From: Neodontobutis hainanensis
Taxonomy: Eukaryota; Chordata; Actinopteri; Gobiiformes; Odontobutidae
Assembly: GCA_024349245.1 (NCBI GenBank)
Contig: JALDNG010000039.1
Coordinates: 1,093,001 to 1,157,000 of the forward strand
Length of the DNA: 64,000 nt
Reading direction: 5' to 3'
The position numbers and the translations under genes were made by a program. The stretch's first letter is position 1. Each line of letters opens with the position of its first letter. Shown piece after piece: positions 20,073 through 32,835 of this stretch. Under the pieces are notes generated by a model. The model made no database searches. It was not told the DNA's origin and worked only from the letters and a program-made list of their open reading frames with translations.

Positions 20073-20438
20073 AAGTGCGCCTCGGCAGTGTATTAGGAAA
20101 ATTACCACCACGGTGTAAAATCGTATATTGTAACTAAACTAATTTATTGCATTACACTCTTCTTTAGCGTGACTGAAAGTGACTGTAACCTCTCCCAAGA
20201 TTATAATATATTAGAAATTATTAAACAATGTTCCCTGAGATTGTTCAAAATCAATAACCATTAAATAAACATTGTTCTCTGATGTTATAAACGGATGCCA
20301 TAATTTTGCCATGTGAATTTTGCCATACTGGTTCGTATAGAGAAGTATTATTTGAACATTTTAATCATTGCAGTAGCCTACATTATTGTGGAAGTTTGCA
20401 TAATAAAACATAACATCCAAAAGTAGTGAGTGATGGCT

Positions 20439-20444
20439 TTTATT
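20439..20444 (-). terminator. Candidate napb poly(A) signal
   Basis: Minus-strand AATAAA about 0.7 kb beyond the napb stop codon. Other AT-rich candidates lie between the two, so this choice is weak. The interval 20090-20430 towards the cdc5l promoter holds nothing recognisable. Confidence 0.3.
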
Positions 20445-21137
20445 TCAGCTCAAAGATACATTATTTACTGATTACACACAAATGCCGACGTGTACAGTAT
20501 GCTGTTCACAACACGACAGAACACTTACGTCAAAATGAGACATGCACAGACAGGCCCGTGCTGGGGTGCACTCTGTTCCCCCACTGCTCCCAGCACAGAG
20601 ACCCACCTGATCACAAGGACTGATACTTAACCGTGTCAAAGGAAGAACGTGGGGATAAATGGGTCGGTGTGGTTTGTGAGAAAGACATGAAAAGGAAGAG
20701 GGCTCATTTGGAAATTAGGAGGACAAACTGGAACATACAGCACCATAATAAACAATAAATAATACAATAATTTTCTGCAATAAATAACAATCTCAGGAAT
20801 AAATTTCAATGACATACAGTGTGTCCATAAATCTGATATAGAAGATGTACATTTTACCATCAAATAATGACATAACATTTGACACATACACACTCACAGT
20901 CTCTCTCACAGTCTTTCACTTTTTTTCAATCTACTTTTACAGAGCAACACTAAAAGGGTTGGGGCACAGAAAGGTCGGGGCTCCTAAACGTGAGGTGTGG
21001 TTCATTGAGTGCGACATGCAGATTGATATGTACAGCTAGAAATGCCCACAGTCCCAGCCTCCCTCCCCTTTTCAGAACTGATCTGCTCTGTTTCCTCCCC
21101 CATTACCCTTTTCCTGTGGGTAACAAAATATTTCTGT

Positions 21138-24100
21138 TTATTTGAGGTCGCCGGCATCACCCTGGATGGTCTTTTTAATGCGCAGGAGCATTGTGGTAAG
21201 CCACTGGTCCAGACGAGACACTGAGTCGAACTCCTTGACGGCTTCTGTGAATGCCTCGCTGTTCTGTTCCTCATGAGCCTCCAGGAGTTTCTGTAGTTCA
21301 GTGAAAAAGGATGTTACACCCACAAAATGATTTTCGGCAAGTTAAAAACATAACACTATAGTAAACATAAATGACAAATCATTAAGCGCCAAAAACCATT
21401 AGTAAGTCATATACAGTTCTCATAAGTTTACATACCCTGGCAGAATTTGTGTTTATTTTTGCCAATTTTTCTGAGATTATGAATGGTAAATGGCATGGAT
21501 TTTTTTTATAGCGCTTTTGTGCACCCTTTTCAGGCACCCAAACCGTTTTACATCGTGCTTCTACTCACCCCATTCAAACCATAGATTGTAAATAAACATG
21601 GATATAATCCGCCCATTAATCCTCTATTCACCAATATTGTCATTACGACTCTGCAATAAATCTCTCTTTTGTACCAGGCTGTAAACATGATTTTTACACT
21701 TGTAAAGTCGCCATTGGTTTTCTCCTTATATTTCCGTATTTGGAGCCTGCCCTCTGGTGGACGGAGGTATATCGCTGTATTTTGCCGTATTTTGTCGTAT
21801 GGCAGCGCCCTTACGCAACCACCATTTAAGAGGTTCCATGAGAGACGCTTGATTCACACACATTCTCACCTGGGCAGACAGAGAGGGGGGTGCCATACAA
21901 ACGGTGCTCACAGCCTTCTCCGACCACCACCAAACACACCTCTACAGTCACACACATTCATACACCAGTGCTATCGACACTGGAAGCAAGGTGGGTCTTG
22001 CCCAAAGACACAACGACAGTATGAACAAAGCTTTTCTTTCACACATAGTTAGTGGTTGGGTGATTGCCTTTTAATGTCAAACAATTGTGTATACGCTTTT
22101 TAAATCATAATGACAACAGAAACTACCCAAATGACCCTGATCAAAAGTTTACAGACCCCACTTCTTAATACCGTCTATTGCCACCTTTAACATCAATGAC
22201 AGTTTTAAGTCTTTTGTGGTAGTTGTGGATGAGGCTCTTTATTTTCTCAGATGGTAAAGCTGCCCATTCTTTTTGGCAAAATTCTTGGGCTGTGTTGCAT
22301 GAACTGCACATTTGAGATCTCCCCAGAGTGACTCAATGATATTGAGGTCAGGAGACTGAGATGATCAGTCCAGAACCTTCACTTTATGCTGCTGTAGCCA
22401 ATGACAGGTCGACTTGGCCTTGTGCTTTGGATCGTTGTCATGTTGGAACGTACAAGTACGTCCCACGTGAAATTTTTCCTCCAGTATTTTCTGATAATAT
22501 GCTGCATCATCTGTTCCTGTGCCTTTGTAGCTCACACATCCTCAAAACATCAGTAATCCACCTCCATGTTTCACAGTAGGGATGGTGTACCTTTCATCTT
22601 TGGCCCTCTTGACTCCTCTACAAATGTAACGTTTATGGTTGTGGCCAAAAAGTTCAATTTTGGCTGTTTGGCGTATTGTAAGCGGGATCCTTTTGCGTAG
22701 TAATGGCTTTCTTCTGACGTCTACACCATGCAGCCCATTTTTCTTTGTATCCCAAACAATTTTCCTGGCAGCTGTGGCTGAAACTTTTGTTGGTCTACCT
22801 GATGTCGGTTTGGTTTCAACAGAATCCCACATTTTCCACTTCTTTATTAGAGTTTGAACACTGCTGATTGGCATTCTCATTTCCTTGTATATCTTTTTAT
22901 ACCCCTTTCCTGTTTTATACAGTTCAGTTACCTTTTCCCGCAGACACTTTGACAATTATTTTGGTTTTCCCATGACTCAGTCAGAAACATCATTGCATCT
23001 CTGGATGAAAGCTGCAAGGGTCTGTCAGGAGCCCAGAAACTCACTGACCTTTTATAAACACACACTGATTACAAGCAAACATATCACAGGTGAGAATGGT
23101 TACCTTCAGTAGCCATTCAAACCTGTTTGTGTCACTTGTACATGTTATCAGGCCAAAATCACCAGGGTATGTAAACATATAAGCACATCTGTATATTGTC
23201 AAAAATATACATTAAAGTCCTGTAAACAAATAAAAAAATATAATGAAAAAAACGTTTTATTATTAAATGGTCTATTATTTTGCCACAATGTTTGACTTAA
23301 AAGGTAGTTCCATGTGTTTATTTTTCTGTATAATTCATTTGCATTTGACATCACCAACTCATCTGCTCGTCCATGATAGTGACAGATGACAAAATGGAAC
23401 AACATGAACAATATCAGTCAACTGCAGACTTTTCAATTTGCTTTGTGTGCTTTTCTACACCTATTGCTAAACTCTTTAAAACAAGTTTAGGAATGTTATT
23501 TCAGTCAACCATTTCTCCTCTTTAATAAAATCAATTGGTGTTGTATTTTATATCATTAGAAAGCCTAAATTTCTTTTTTAGATTTGAGTTGAATTGCTTG
23601 GTGGATTGGATGATTGCACTCTCTCACAGTAAGGGAAAAAACAATACATTTTTTACACTATTCATTTGACAACGTCAAGGACCTCAGTGGTGTGTGGAGA
23701 TACACAGCCACAACAGCTTGGCATCTCCTCCTCATGCTGCCCACCAGCCTGGGCACATTTGTGCGCAGTTGTTGAAGCTCAACCAACGCCACACCTAAGC
23801 TGATCCCACAAGTGTTGGATCGGTTAGAGGTCTGGAGGTGTTTTGTGATGGTCCTGGCTCTGTGGAGGAGAGCGTTGTCATCCTGGAGGAGCTGGAGTAA
23901 AGTCTCAGATTCTGGTGATAAGGATTCATCACTGGCTCCAGGATCTCATTATGAAATCTCTGTGCATTAAGATTCAATCAATGATAAAAAGTTCTGTTTT
24001 GCCCGTGAGAGAGATACTGCCCAACACCAACACACTGCCCCAGTGAAACCTCAAAACAAGTGTGAACACCAAAAGAAGACTATTGCAGGTGATTTTTTTT

Positions 24101-27100
24101 TTTGTCACATTAATTTGGATGCCACCCACCCGTCTAGCTGTGTTCCTTATTAAACACAATCTTTACAAGTTTTACCTTGTTGCAAAGGTAACTAATGCTT
24201 TGCTTTGCATGCTTTCCAAGAATATAAAATACAACACCAATTAGTGTTATTAAAGGAGAGAAATTATTGACTGAAATAATGTTCCAAATTTGCTATGAGT
24301 AGTTTACATATCTAATCCAATTTTATTGATAAAAGACATCATCACAAATAAGACTTACACAGCAAATAAAATGCTTTTTATTTTAATCCTCTAATTTAAC
24401 AGATAACATTAAAATAAAAATAAAATCTACCTTTGAAGCTGTGTAACTTTGTCTAATAACTAACTCTGTCAAAATAAAATATGTATGGCTTCAAATCATT
24501 CAAATATATTATTCTTAGACATAGTCTGGTGTGTTCACAGCAGTGCAGTTCAGGCACAGTCGAGGAGTTAGAGGAGGCCAATCCTCAAAAGTTATGTTGA
24601 AAATCACAGAATACATAATATACTAGTCTCTCTTTAAACTACACTACATATTCTTTTTTAATATGGAAATGTCACTATTGCTAACGCCGGTCTGATTAAT
24701 TTGTGTTTGATATTGTGTGCCATGTTGTGAAATGCATAGTGAGTTTAAACCTTTAGCAGTTTGAGCTCTCTTGAGTCTGTGAAGGCTGGGAACATCTCCT
24801 CGTACTTCTCTATGGCCAGCTGAAAATGAAAGCACAAACAACATTATCTATCGAGCTCCGTTGCGTCTGCGCTCTGGTGATGTAGGGCATTTACCTTGGC
24901 GTTGAGCTCATCCACTATAAAGTGACACAGTGAGGCCTTGAAGAAGTACTCTTTAGCGTTGTACTTGAGCAGAGGGTTGTCCATGGTGCTCATAGCTACC
25001 TGGAACACAAGCAGAAACATGACAGACTCAGTGTCGCCTTTATTTAGTTGGCAATTATAATCAGTGCTGAGAAATAGTTTGTCATTTTATATAAAAAGAA
25101 CGGCAAAAATGCCTTTTATTTGGAATATTAAGGCAACATCTGGTCAAAGACTGACTGATTTAAGTGAGTGCCTTTCGTCCTTATCAATATTGGGGGTTGC
25201 CACAGGATTCAAATGAGTAGCATGGAAATATGTTAACACCAGATGGCCTACCTTACGCAACTCTCTCCATTTCCCCGGGCTTGGGACCGGCACAGACTGT
25301 GACTGTGCCTGGAGTTGCTCTGCAGGGGATTCAAACCCCCAATCTCACACCCCCAGACCAGGTGCACTAACCTCTCCAACACAGAAGAGCTTTTTACAAG
25401 ACTAACAGGATGTATCAGCTTTAAAAACACTTGCGTCTGAGTGGTGTTCCAGAGTTTCAGCTGTGACTTCCACCTAAGTCGAACTGCCCAGTTACTCATA
25501 TTTATTCACTTACAGATATAAGCACGTAGACGGAGCTGTGAACTTACGTAGCTCAAACTGCTGTGTGTTCACCACAAGACACACAGCTCTATTTAAACAG
25601 AAAACAACTTTGAGTTAGAAAGAGTGCAACCACAAAGTCCCTCATGCAGTTGTCCTATTGCTTCACGTCGCCTTGTAAAACACTTAAAAGTATTCCCTTC
25701 TGGAGACTACTCCACCCAAATGACGCAGGCAAATATACTCATTTTGATCGTAATCCTCTGTTTTACTCTATGCTCAGTGCAGCACCCGGAGCCGGGTCCC
25801 AGACACTTCCTCCAGCTCCTCAGGGGAAATACTGAGGGCTTTCCAGGCCAAAAGACAAGTCCATGTTATTTACTGCAGGGTAGTGCTTTGTTGAGCCAAT
25901 AGTGTCACTTTCCTTGTTTGATTTCCATAGCTCTTATAATTCATAATCTGCTGGAGTGTGGAGCAGGTGGGTCTGTTGGTACACTGTTGGGACGCTGGTA
26001 AACAAATAGAAGTGAAACCTGTTATTTCTGAGCCAGGATTTAGTTTTGAGACGCGAGCAGACTCAAATAAAGCCTGGCTCTTTCTAGCTTGTTTGTAGTT
26101 CAGAACTCTGTCTCAGCCATCATAACTATGTGAGACAAACGATAGTTCACAATATTGATGTGGGGCCTTTGTGTGATCTGATTATGCTGTTATACCTGCT
26201 CATAGATCTCGATGGCTTTCTGGTACTGCTCCAGTTGAGCGCTGTAATGGCCCACCTTCAGCAGACACTTGTTGGCAGAACTGAAAGAAACAACACACAC
26301 TTCTCACTTCATCACTGAGCCACAGCTTTACATATGTATAACCATGAGCTGTTGACACCTCTAGATGTTTCTTTTTCCTTTACCTGTTGGATTCCTCTCC
26401 CTTGTAATAGTCAGCTGCTTGCTCGTAGTGGGCAATGGCCTGAGAACAAAAGACAACCTTCATATCAGTAGTGTAAAATAGCAGACGCTCTCACTTATAT
26501 AAAGACTGCTGCTCCTCACCTTCTCGATGTCCACCAGCTCGGACTCGTAAACCTCTGCGATGGTGATGTGGTGCTTGGCTGCAATGGTAAATCTGCCCTG
26601 TGATCACACCAGTGCACATTAATAAAGGAATGGACAGGAGAGCAGATGGACTGAGACAGCGGAGACAGCTGAGCACGTACCATGTCAGTGTAGATGTCTA
26701 TGGCCTGGTTCAGACAGTTGATGGCCTCTGGAAAGGGTCAGCAACACAGTCACACACACAAGTTTTTGGAATTGAAAATGCAGTAATAAACAGGTTTAGA
26801 ATTATGGAACAGAAAATTAAAAATACTTACACACACAGTGTGCATTTACGTCATGTACTGAAACGATGTTACTTATCGTACCTCACCTGGAACAATACTG
26901 AGTTCACTCCTTGGAAACTAATACTGTTTTACATTTATGTTGCGTTTGTAACCATAATATACTACTGTTATGTCTCAAGTGGCCATTGTTGTATCCAATC
27001 CTAGTCATCATGTACCCTTCTACCATCTATGTTAACCACAAAGTTGTATAAAAGAGACCTGCTCAAAAGAGCTTGAGAAACAGTCTCTCTTGTTGTTTAT

Positions 27101-30100
27101 CCCTAAAGCATTGGTTTTATTAACTAATTTGGTTTCCTTTGTAATTTTTGTTAGTAAATCAAAGAAATTTCTTTGACATCTTGGGGGCTTGTTCTGGGAT
27201 CCTGCCATACCTCATAAACTTGTAAGAAAGAAACTCACAAGCCCTTTTCTCCAACAGTTAACAGCATGTCAGCTCGATCCCCTGCCCTCAACCTTGGCTA
27301 AAGCTTGTCTGCCCTCTCTGTTCACTCTTATCACCAGTATTGTGCCCTCGTCCCTTACCTCAGGTCTCATCCCTTTTCTCCTTCAAAACTGCCATTATCA
27401 GTCCTGTTCCTTAAAAAAACCTGAGTAATCTGAGTTAGCAAAGAGACTAAACTGGTAACAGAGGCTGCTGTCCTGAGTCTGAACCGTAAGTTATTATTTC
27501 ATAAACAGTCAGACCCGTCTTAAACTCTGTGTTCATCTGTTTGAAGACCTTGTCAGAGAGATGTAATAATGTTCTGGATCATGAGCTACCTTCTGTAAGT
27601 CTCTGCTGCAGCCACTGAGACTAAAGACCAGGGGTCTCCAACTTAATGTTCATGGACAAAATCTGGTCCTTTGTGAAGTACGTCTGGTCCTAACATTAAT
27701 TATTACAGTTAATACATTCTTGCTATTATTAATAAATAACAGGTAAAATGCATAAAAGATAACAGTAAAACAATTGAGAGTTGTTTTGATAAAGTTCTAC
27801 TGTTTTAGGAAAAACACATGAGATCAGTTTTTAAATACAAAGTAATTAACCAGGTCTAAATCCATCAGAGCCAGAGTTATTGGGGAGTTTCTTTGTTAAT
27901 ATTCATTTATTCCTAGTCTTATAAACAAATTATTGTATGTAAACACATTTTTATTTATAAACTTACAAATGGACAAACATTAGTCTAAATTTTAAATAAA
28001 TATGGGTACAATTGACATTTACTTGGAACTGGCTTTTGGGGCAGTACTGGGACAGTTATTAATTATTTATTATTATTTTATTTTTACATTATTATATTCA
28101 GTCTGGATCCCTGATTTATGAAATAATAAAAGGGCACAATTTGTGTCAAATTGTGACGAAATTGAATCATGAGATCAGAATCGTGAATCAAATCGAATTG
28201 AATTGTTACATCTCTAGTATCCAGTAGATTGTGAAAGCTCCGCCTGTTGAGATACTGTATTTAATGTCTAAATGGACAGCTTACCCCCGACACAGCTGTT
28301 TTGTTTCATTTCTGCTTTTGGTCACCAAGCGTTGGTTATCTGACATTTCATGCCAATGGAAGTTTCCGTAAAAGTGTTGGATGTTAGAGGCAGAAATGTC
28401 AACACATGTTTGTAATTGTTTTAATAAAAACATGGGGCGCCTTGGTGGTTGACCTGGTACAGCAACTACCACATAAAGAGAGGTTCTGTTTTCTGCCAAG
28501 CAATTGTCTAATAGAAGGCAAACAAGCTTCAACAATCTATGACTAAAAACAAGGCCTATATTGTTTTCCTAAAATTGTGCAAACTCAACACAACAAATTT
28601 GATTGAATTGATTTTTTTTAACTGAAAATGTGATAGTGTGATGCATAACTATGCTGCGATGGTCTTGGGGAGCCTTTGTCTGTTGCCTAGTCCCTCCATT
28701 AGACACAACAAAAGGCCTCTCTAGAATCTTGCAGAAAGACTCGGAGGCCTGAGCCAATGCTGCCCACTCTATCGAGCCATGTGCAGGTTCCACAGACTTA
28801 TATGTCCACTTCTGAGCCGGGCTCTGGTCCTGTCAGGGGCTAGGTCTCTGTGATCTCAGTGACCTCATGACTCAGTGATGTTTATGCCTGTATTTGTTGA
28901 AACACGAGTAGAACATTGTTGAATGCCGCTTTCAAGCAGCAGTGCTCACCCTGTGGGTCGGCCTTCTTGTAGGCGTTTCCAGCGTCGACAAAGCTGGTGG
29001 CGGAGTCCAGTTTGTTCTGCAGCTGCATGTGGAGTCGAGCAGCCTGACAGAAGGCATTCCCCGCGGCTACAGTCAACAAACACACAAACACACAAGACAA
29101 GGGCAAATAATAAAACTTTGTAATGGTGGAAGCTGAGGCTAGTTGTTGAATTTTGCTGAAGTTGTTGAAATTTTGCTGGATATTTTTTGCAAATGAATCT
29201 CATTTACTACAATGGGAATCGAACCCTTTGCCTAAGAGTGAAAGGCCACAGCTTTCACCAAATGTTGTGAACACATGGTAAACTGGGAGCTAGTGAGTCT
29301 GAGACATAAATATTTGTGGTGATGGTGATTTGATAATCAGAATTTGTTTTAATGTGGAGAAACTTCCTGCAAGTGCCATGTTTTATCCACTGTATCAAAT
29401 CATAGTCTCAAGTGAGGTTCTTGCGCCATTAAAAATGACACAAGGCTGGATTTCTTTCTCTTAAATCTGTCAGAAGAAGCGAGCACACACATCGATGGGC
29501 CAAGTTTGGGTAATTATTGGCACATGTCAGATCTGGAGCATGCTCCCAGAGATGTCCTGATTTTAACTGGCTCACACGAGAAGCCCAGAATATCATATGT
29601 GTCCTCCCCTTCCTCTTCAGATTTATTATGTGTGTGTATGATAAGCCGGTGTGTGACCCACCGCTCCAGTTCTTTGCCATCTTGAACATGTTGGCTGCTC
29701 TGGCGTACATTTCACAGGCGTCCTCCACCTTATGGTTCCCCCTGTAACACCACACACATGCTCAGGAGAACGTATGTGAGTGATATATTGTAAAACGTCA
29801 ATATATCCCTCACATATGAATACAAGCCGGGCTCAGTGACATTTTATGACTTTATCAGGTTTTTTTGGGAGAACTGGGATAGCTCGTTGTGGATGATGGA
29901 TCTCTTACATGAACTGATTTATACATTGGTTTTACACCAGACCTGGTTCAGTCTCTGGCACACACACATTTTTATCCAAAGTGACTTACATTAAGCTTCC
30001 ATTCACCAGTGGTACAGCTGGAACACCACTAAAGGGACGGAGGGTTAAATCCCAGGTTACAACGACAGTATGAACTTTGGGGAGAGCGGGAACCAAACCA

Positions 30101-32123
30101 CCAACCTTTATAGGACTACCGCTTTACTACTGAGCAACTGTACCCCACTCACAAAACCATTTATTTAGAAGAGACTGATACTTGGACATTCACAATGGCT
30201 TATTATCGCGGGTTTGGTGTTTTTTTTTTTTTTTTCCTGAACGACTAAAGACATTTGTTTTGTTTTGTCTGTGTTCAGAAGCAAGTGTGATTTTTTTTGC
30301 ACCAGTCCAAGACAGTCCTCCTCTCAATACTTCAGGAGACTCACTAGAGACGTGTTCTAGTGGGTCTCATGACCAGTCACCAGAACTAGACCAGGCTTTT
30401 CAAACTTACAGTGGTGAGGGGCCACGACAGTAAATAAGTATCCTTCAGGTGTCGAAGACTGTGACATTTGGGAAGCTTTGTTACATTTTACAGAGTTTGA
30501 ATGAAAAATTTAACTTTCATCTTCATTTGAGTTTTTAATAATAATAATAAATAATAATAAGTTTTATTTATATAGCGCCTTTCCAGAGCTCAAGGACGCT
30601 TTACAATAAACACACAACAATAAGGACAATTGACAAAGAGAGCAGACAGAACAACAATAGGCAAATGAGAGTGCAAATACAGTAAGTGAAAAAAAAAAAA
30701 AAAAGCACATCGTTTGGTTTTGAACAATAATTTCCTACTTTTTAATGCCTCATTTTGTGAATTAATTTCATTTTGAACTTTGTTCTCAGTTTTTTTGCCC
30801 TTACATTAAAATGGTTTTCTCTGTTTAGTCTTTTTGTGGTGGCATTCTTCCCTCTTTTAGCATCTGGCCCCTGGGCCTTGAGTTTGACATGTGTTCTTTA
30901 ACAGGTTTTGTTCAAAGGACCCATATTTTCAAAAGACCAAATGATTTGTGTCCCAATTTCCTGGTCCTTTTTTTGTGTTTTGGATATTTTTTTCTGGATT
31001 TTCTTCTTTTTTGGTCCAATTTCATTGATTTTAATGCTATATTGGTTATTTTATAGCATAATAAACTTCCTTTTTAGCATAGTTTCATTCTAGACAATTA
31101 CTAATCCGCAAAAGCAGCAATGTTTACATTAAAATTTACATTGACCTTAAACATTCCTTTAATTTTTTTTATTGGATCAGTTATGTTTGGAAACCACAGC
31201 TTTAGATGGATTTGATAGGCCTTTTTATTTAGATTCAATTTGCTCAGAAGCGTTTTTAATAACTGTGTCTTAATTACTTCTTGGATTCTTGGATATGACA
31301 GTTTGTATTTGGTCTGGGACAGAAGTATTCTAAATAATGCATGTGCAATGACTAATGATGTGCTTCTGTAATTGTTGCATCTCATCATCAATAGCCAAAT
31401 GAGAGCAGTAAGTTATGATAAATTATGTTTTCTTTTCACATAAATCCATCTTTAGTTGGAGCCACTGTCCCTGACCTCTAACCTCTGACCTGTAGCGAGC
31501 ACCAAGCCACTCTTCATCCGTTAGCATGCATGCTAGAGATTAAAAAATGAATACATCAGGCTGAAGCAGGCGGTGTAGGCTCTATTCCTCTGTAGATCCC
31601 AGAGACGCACACGGCACTAGCCCACTCCTCACCCACGGCCTTTTACTGAGTCATGAAGGGGCCCTCCCCCGTGAGGAACCCCTAAAGACACAGCTCTGTC
31701 CCGGTGTTCCCGGGCGCGTCTTCACTGTGAACAAACCCCGAACAGACTCAAACACAGAGCTCCCCGATCAGTCTCTGAGCCAATGGCGCAGTGGAAAAAA
31801 GACGAGGATCTAAATGACAGAATGTCACCGCAGTTATCTCCTCCGCGAGTGCGCAGGAAAACACAGGCTCGGGCCAGGCCTAAAGGTGATTAATAAAAGA
31901 CACGACACGGATTAACTAAGGTCACACGGCGCATTTGTCCGTGAGAGCCGCGGTGAGGGCCATGCGTCCCTCCCCCATCCCGCACCGACAGACGCACCGT
32001 AAACAGACGAAGAGAGCGTTTTTACCCGAACATCCCTCCGAGGAACGAGCCGGACGCCTTCACCTTCTTGTCGGCCTCAGCCATCAGCTGCATGGCCTCT
32101 TTCTCTTTGCCGGTGTTGTCCAT
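21138..32123 (-). CDS. napb: Beta-SNAP (NAPB), NSF attachment protein (10 exons, 295 aa)
   Basis: Exons: 32123-32026, 29741-29662, 29066-28950, 26727-26681, 26597-26520, 26439-26384, 26280-26196, 24999-24895, 24819-24751, 21290-21138, all in phase. The 295 aa match the family (295-298). SNAPs are TPR-like helical adaptors that bind SNARE bundles and recruit the NSF ATPase to recycle them in vesicle fusion. Visible blocks are MDNTGKEKEAMQLMAEADKK, CEMYARAANMFKMAKNWSAA, the junction-spanning GNAFCQAARLHMQLQ, EAINCLNQAIDIYTDM, AKHHITIAEVYESELVDIEK, YYKGEESN and the C-terminus RLDQWLTTMLLRIKK ending GDAGDLK. That C-terminus contains the NSF-stimulating leucine region. HMQLQ, DSATSFVDAGNAYKKADPQ and HFIVDELNAK favour beta- over alpha-SNAP. 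An alpha paralogue is the alternative, at about 15% likelihood. Confidence 0.93.
21412..23193 (-). mobile_element. Tc1-like transposon in napb intron 9
   Basis: The inverted ends share TTTACATACCCTGG (left at 21426-21439, right reversed at 23162-23175) and lie within TA-flanked termini. The transposase is on the minus strand. An open stretch at 22955-22542 encodes the N-terminal helix-turn-helix (KVTELYKTGKGYKKIYKEM) and later IELFGHNHKRYICRG and IPTVKHGGG. The frame is collapsed, so it is inactive. The left third (about 21490-22045) is a nested SINE-like insertion. Confidence 0.88.
21490..22045. repeat. SINE-related insertion nested in the napb Tc1-like element
   Basis: It contains a TATAGCGCTTTTGTGCACCC head and TTCATACACCAGTGCTATCGACACTGG with CCCAAAGACACAACGACAGT. 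These match the reverse orientation of the SINE body shared with the copies at 18.2 and 30.0 kb. The middle (21580-21830) is not part of that SINE and is unassigned. Confidence 0.5.
23690..24060 (-). mobile_element. Truncated mariner-type element in napb intron 9
   Basis: The plus strand shows the antisense of a Tc1/mariner transposase. Phrases such as GGCATCTCCTCCTCATGCTG, AAGCTGATCCCACAAGTGTT and GAGAGCGTTGTCATCCTGGA recur in the antisense strand of a widespread teleost mariner. Only part of the transposase region is left, and no ends were found. Confidence 0.5.
26967..27200 (+). mobile_element. LTR end plus retroviral-type primer-binding site relic (napb intron 3)
   Basis: A TATAAAAG box at about 27049 is followed by a GAGAAACAGTCTCTCTTG stretch and, at 27182-27200, TGGGGGCTTGTTCTGGGAT. 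The last resembles a tRNA-Pro primer-binding site with a few transitions, placed just after an LTR ending in CA. This arrangement (U3/R/U5 then PBS) is typical of gamma-like endogenous retroviruses. No gag, pol or env remains next to it, so it is an isolated inactive relic. The left border is a guess. Confidence 0.45.
27225..27425 (+). mobile_element. LINE reverse-transcriptase fragment (napb intron 3)
   Basis: The translation contains ACQLDPLPSTLAKACLPSLF followed by a short SSLTSGLIP-type stretch and LKKPE. This is the region just before the catalytic core in fish non-LTR retrotransposons. It is about 65 codons long and truncated on both sides. Confidence 0.6.
29965..30150 (-). repeat. tRNA-derived SINE, copy in napb intron 1
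   Basis: Reverse-orientation copy of the family at 36368. ATCCAAAGTGACTTACATTA (tail) is followed by ACCAGTGGTACAGCTGGAAC, ACAACGACAGTATGAACTTT and GGGAACCAAACCACCAACC (box B side). The TGAGCAACTGTACCCC end is the head. Confidence 0.65.
30538..30690. repeat. Interspersed repeat with AAT run and TTTATATAGCGCCTTTCC
   Basis: An ATAATAATA run leads into TTTATTTATATAGCGCCTTTCCAGAGCTCAAGGACGCTTTACA, a common 3' end of fish SINE-type repeats in reverse orientation. No promoter boxes were seen. Confidence 0.5.
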
Positions 32124-32737
32124 GGCGCTGGCTCTGAGTCGGCGAGGATCCGCAGTGAGGACCGGAGCGCACAGTGATGGAGAAGATGCTGCTGTTGCTG
32201 CTGATGCTGAGGCACTCTGCTTCTGCTACTACAGCAAGCACCGCCGCCCGCTGCTGCTCTCTACTGGTGCAAAGGGTTTCTGTTATCAACCCTCAGGCCC
32301 TTTTTGTACATTTTTCTTTTTTGATGTGCTGTTTATTGTGGCTGTGTTTAGCTTGTGGCATGAATTTCTGTAAAAATGTGTCATTGTAAAATATATTTTT
32401 TTAGATCTAACGTCAGTGACTCTCACTGCTCTATTCTATTCTTCTATTCTATTCTATTCACTGACACTTTCTGTTCACAAATGTAAATTTGGTACAACAA
32501 AAAAAATGCTATAAAATCATCAAATATCAATATTTATTTCTGCATAAGTCTCTTAAACCACTTTAGTTCTGGTCAAAACCTAAATCAATAATTTTCAGGA
32601 TTCAGTTTAAATAAATGAAAATATGCTGACAGATTTATTAACACCTGTTTTTCAAAAAATACTTGAAAAGCAATAGGCTATTCATGTAAACTTATTTATA
32701 TATTTAATTTTAGTCAAAAAAAAAAAGTTAATTAATG

Positions 32738-32835
<98 letters not shown>

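Noticed and set aside
21138..32123. Assignment of the SNAP gene as alpha-SNAP (napa)
   Set aside because: HMQLQ, DSATSFVDAGNAYKKADPQ, HFIVDELNAK and the GDLK end fit beta-SNAP better. Alpha is kept only as a minor alternative.
32741..32826. (AT)n run as a functional site
   Set aside because: It is a plain microsatellite with no associated motif.
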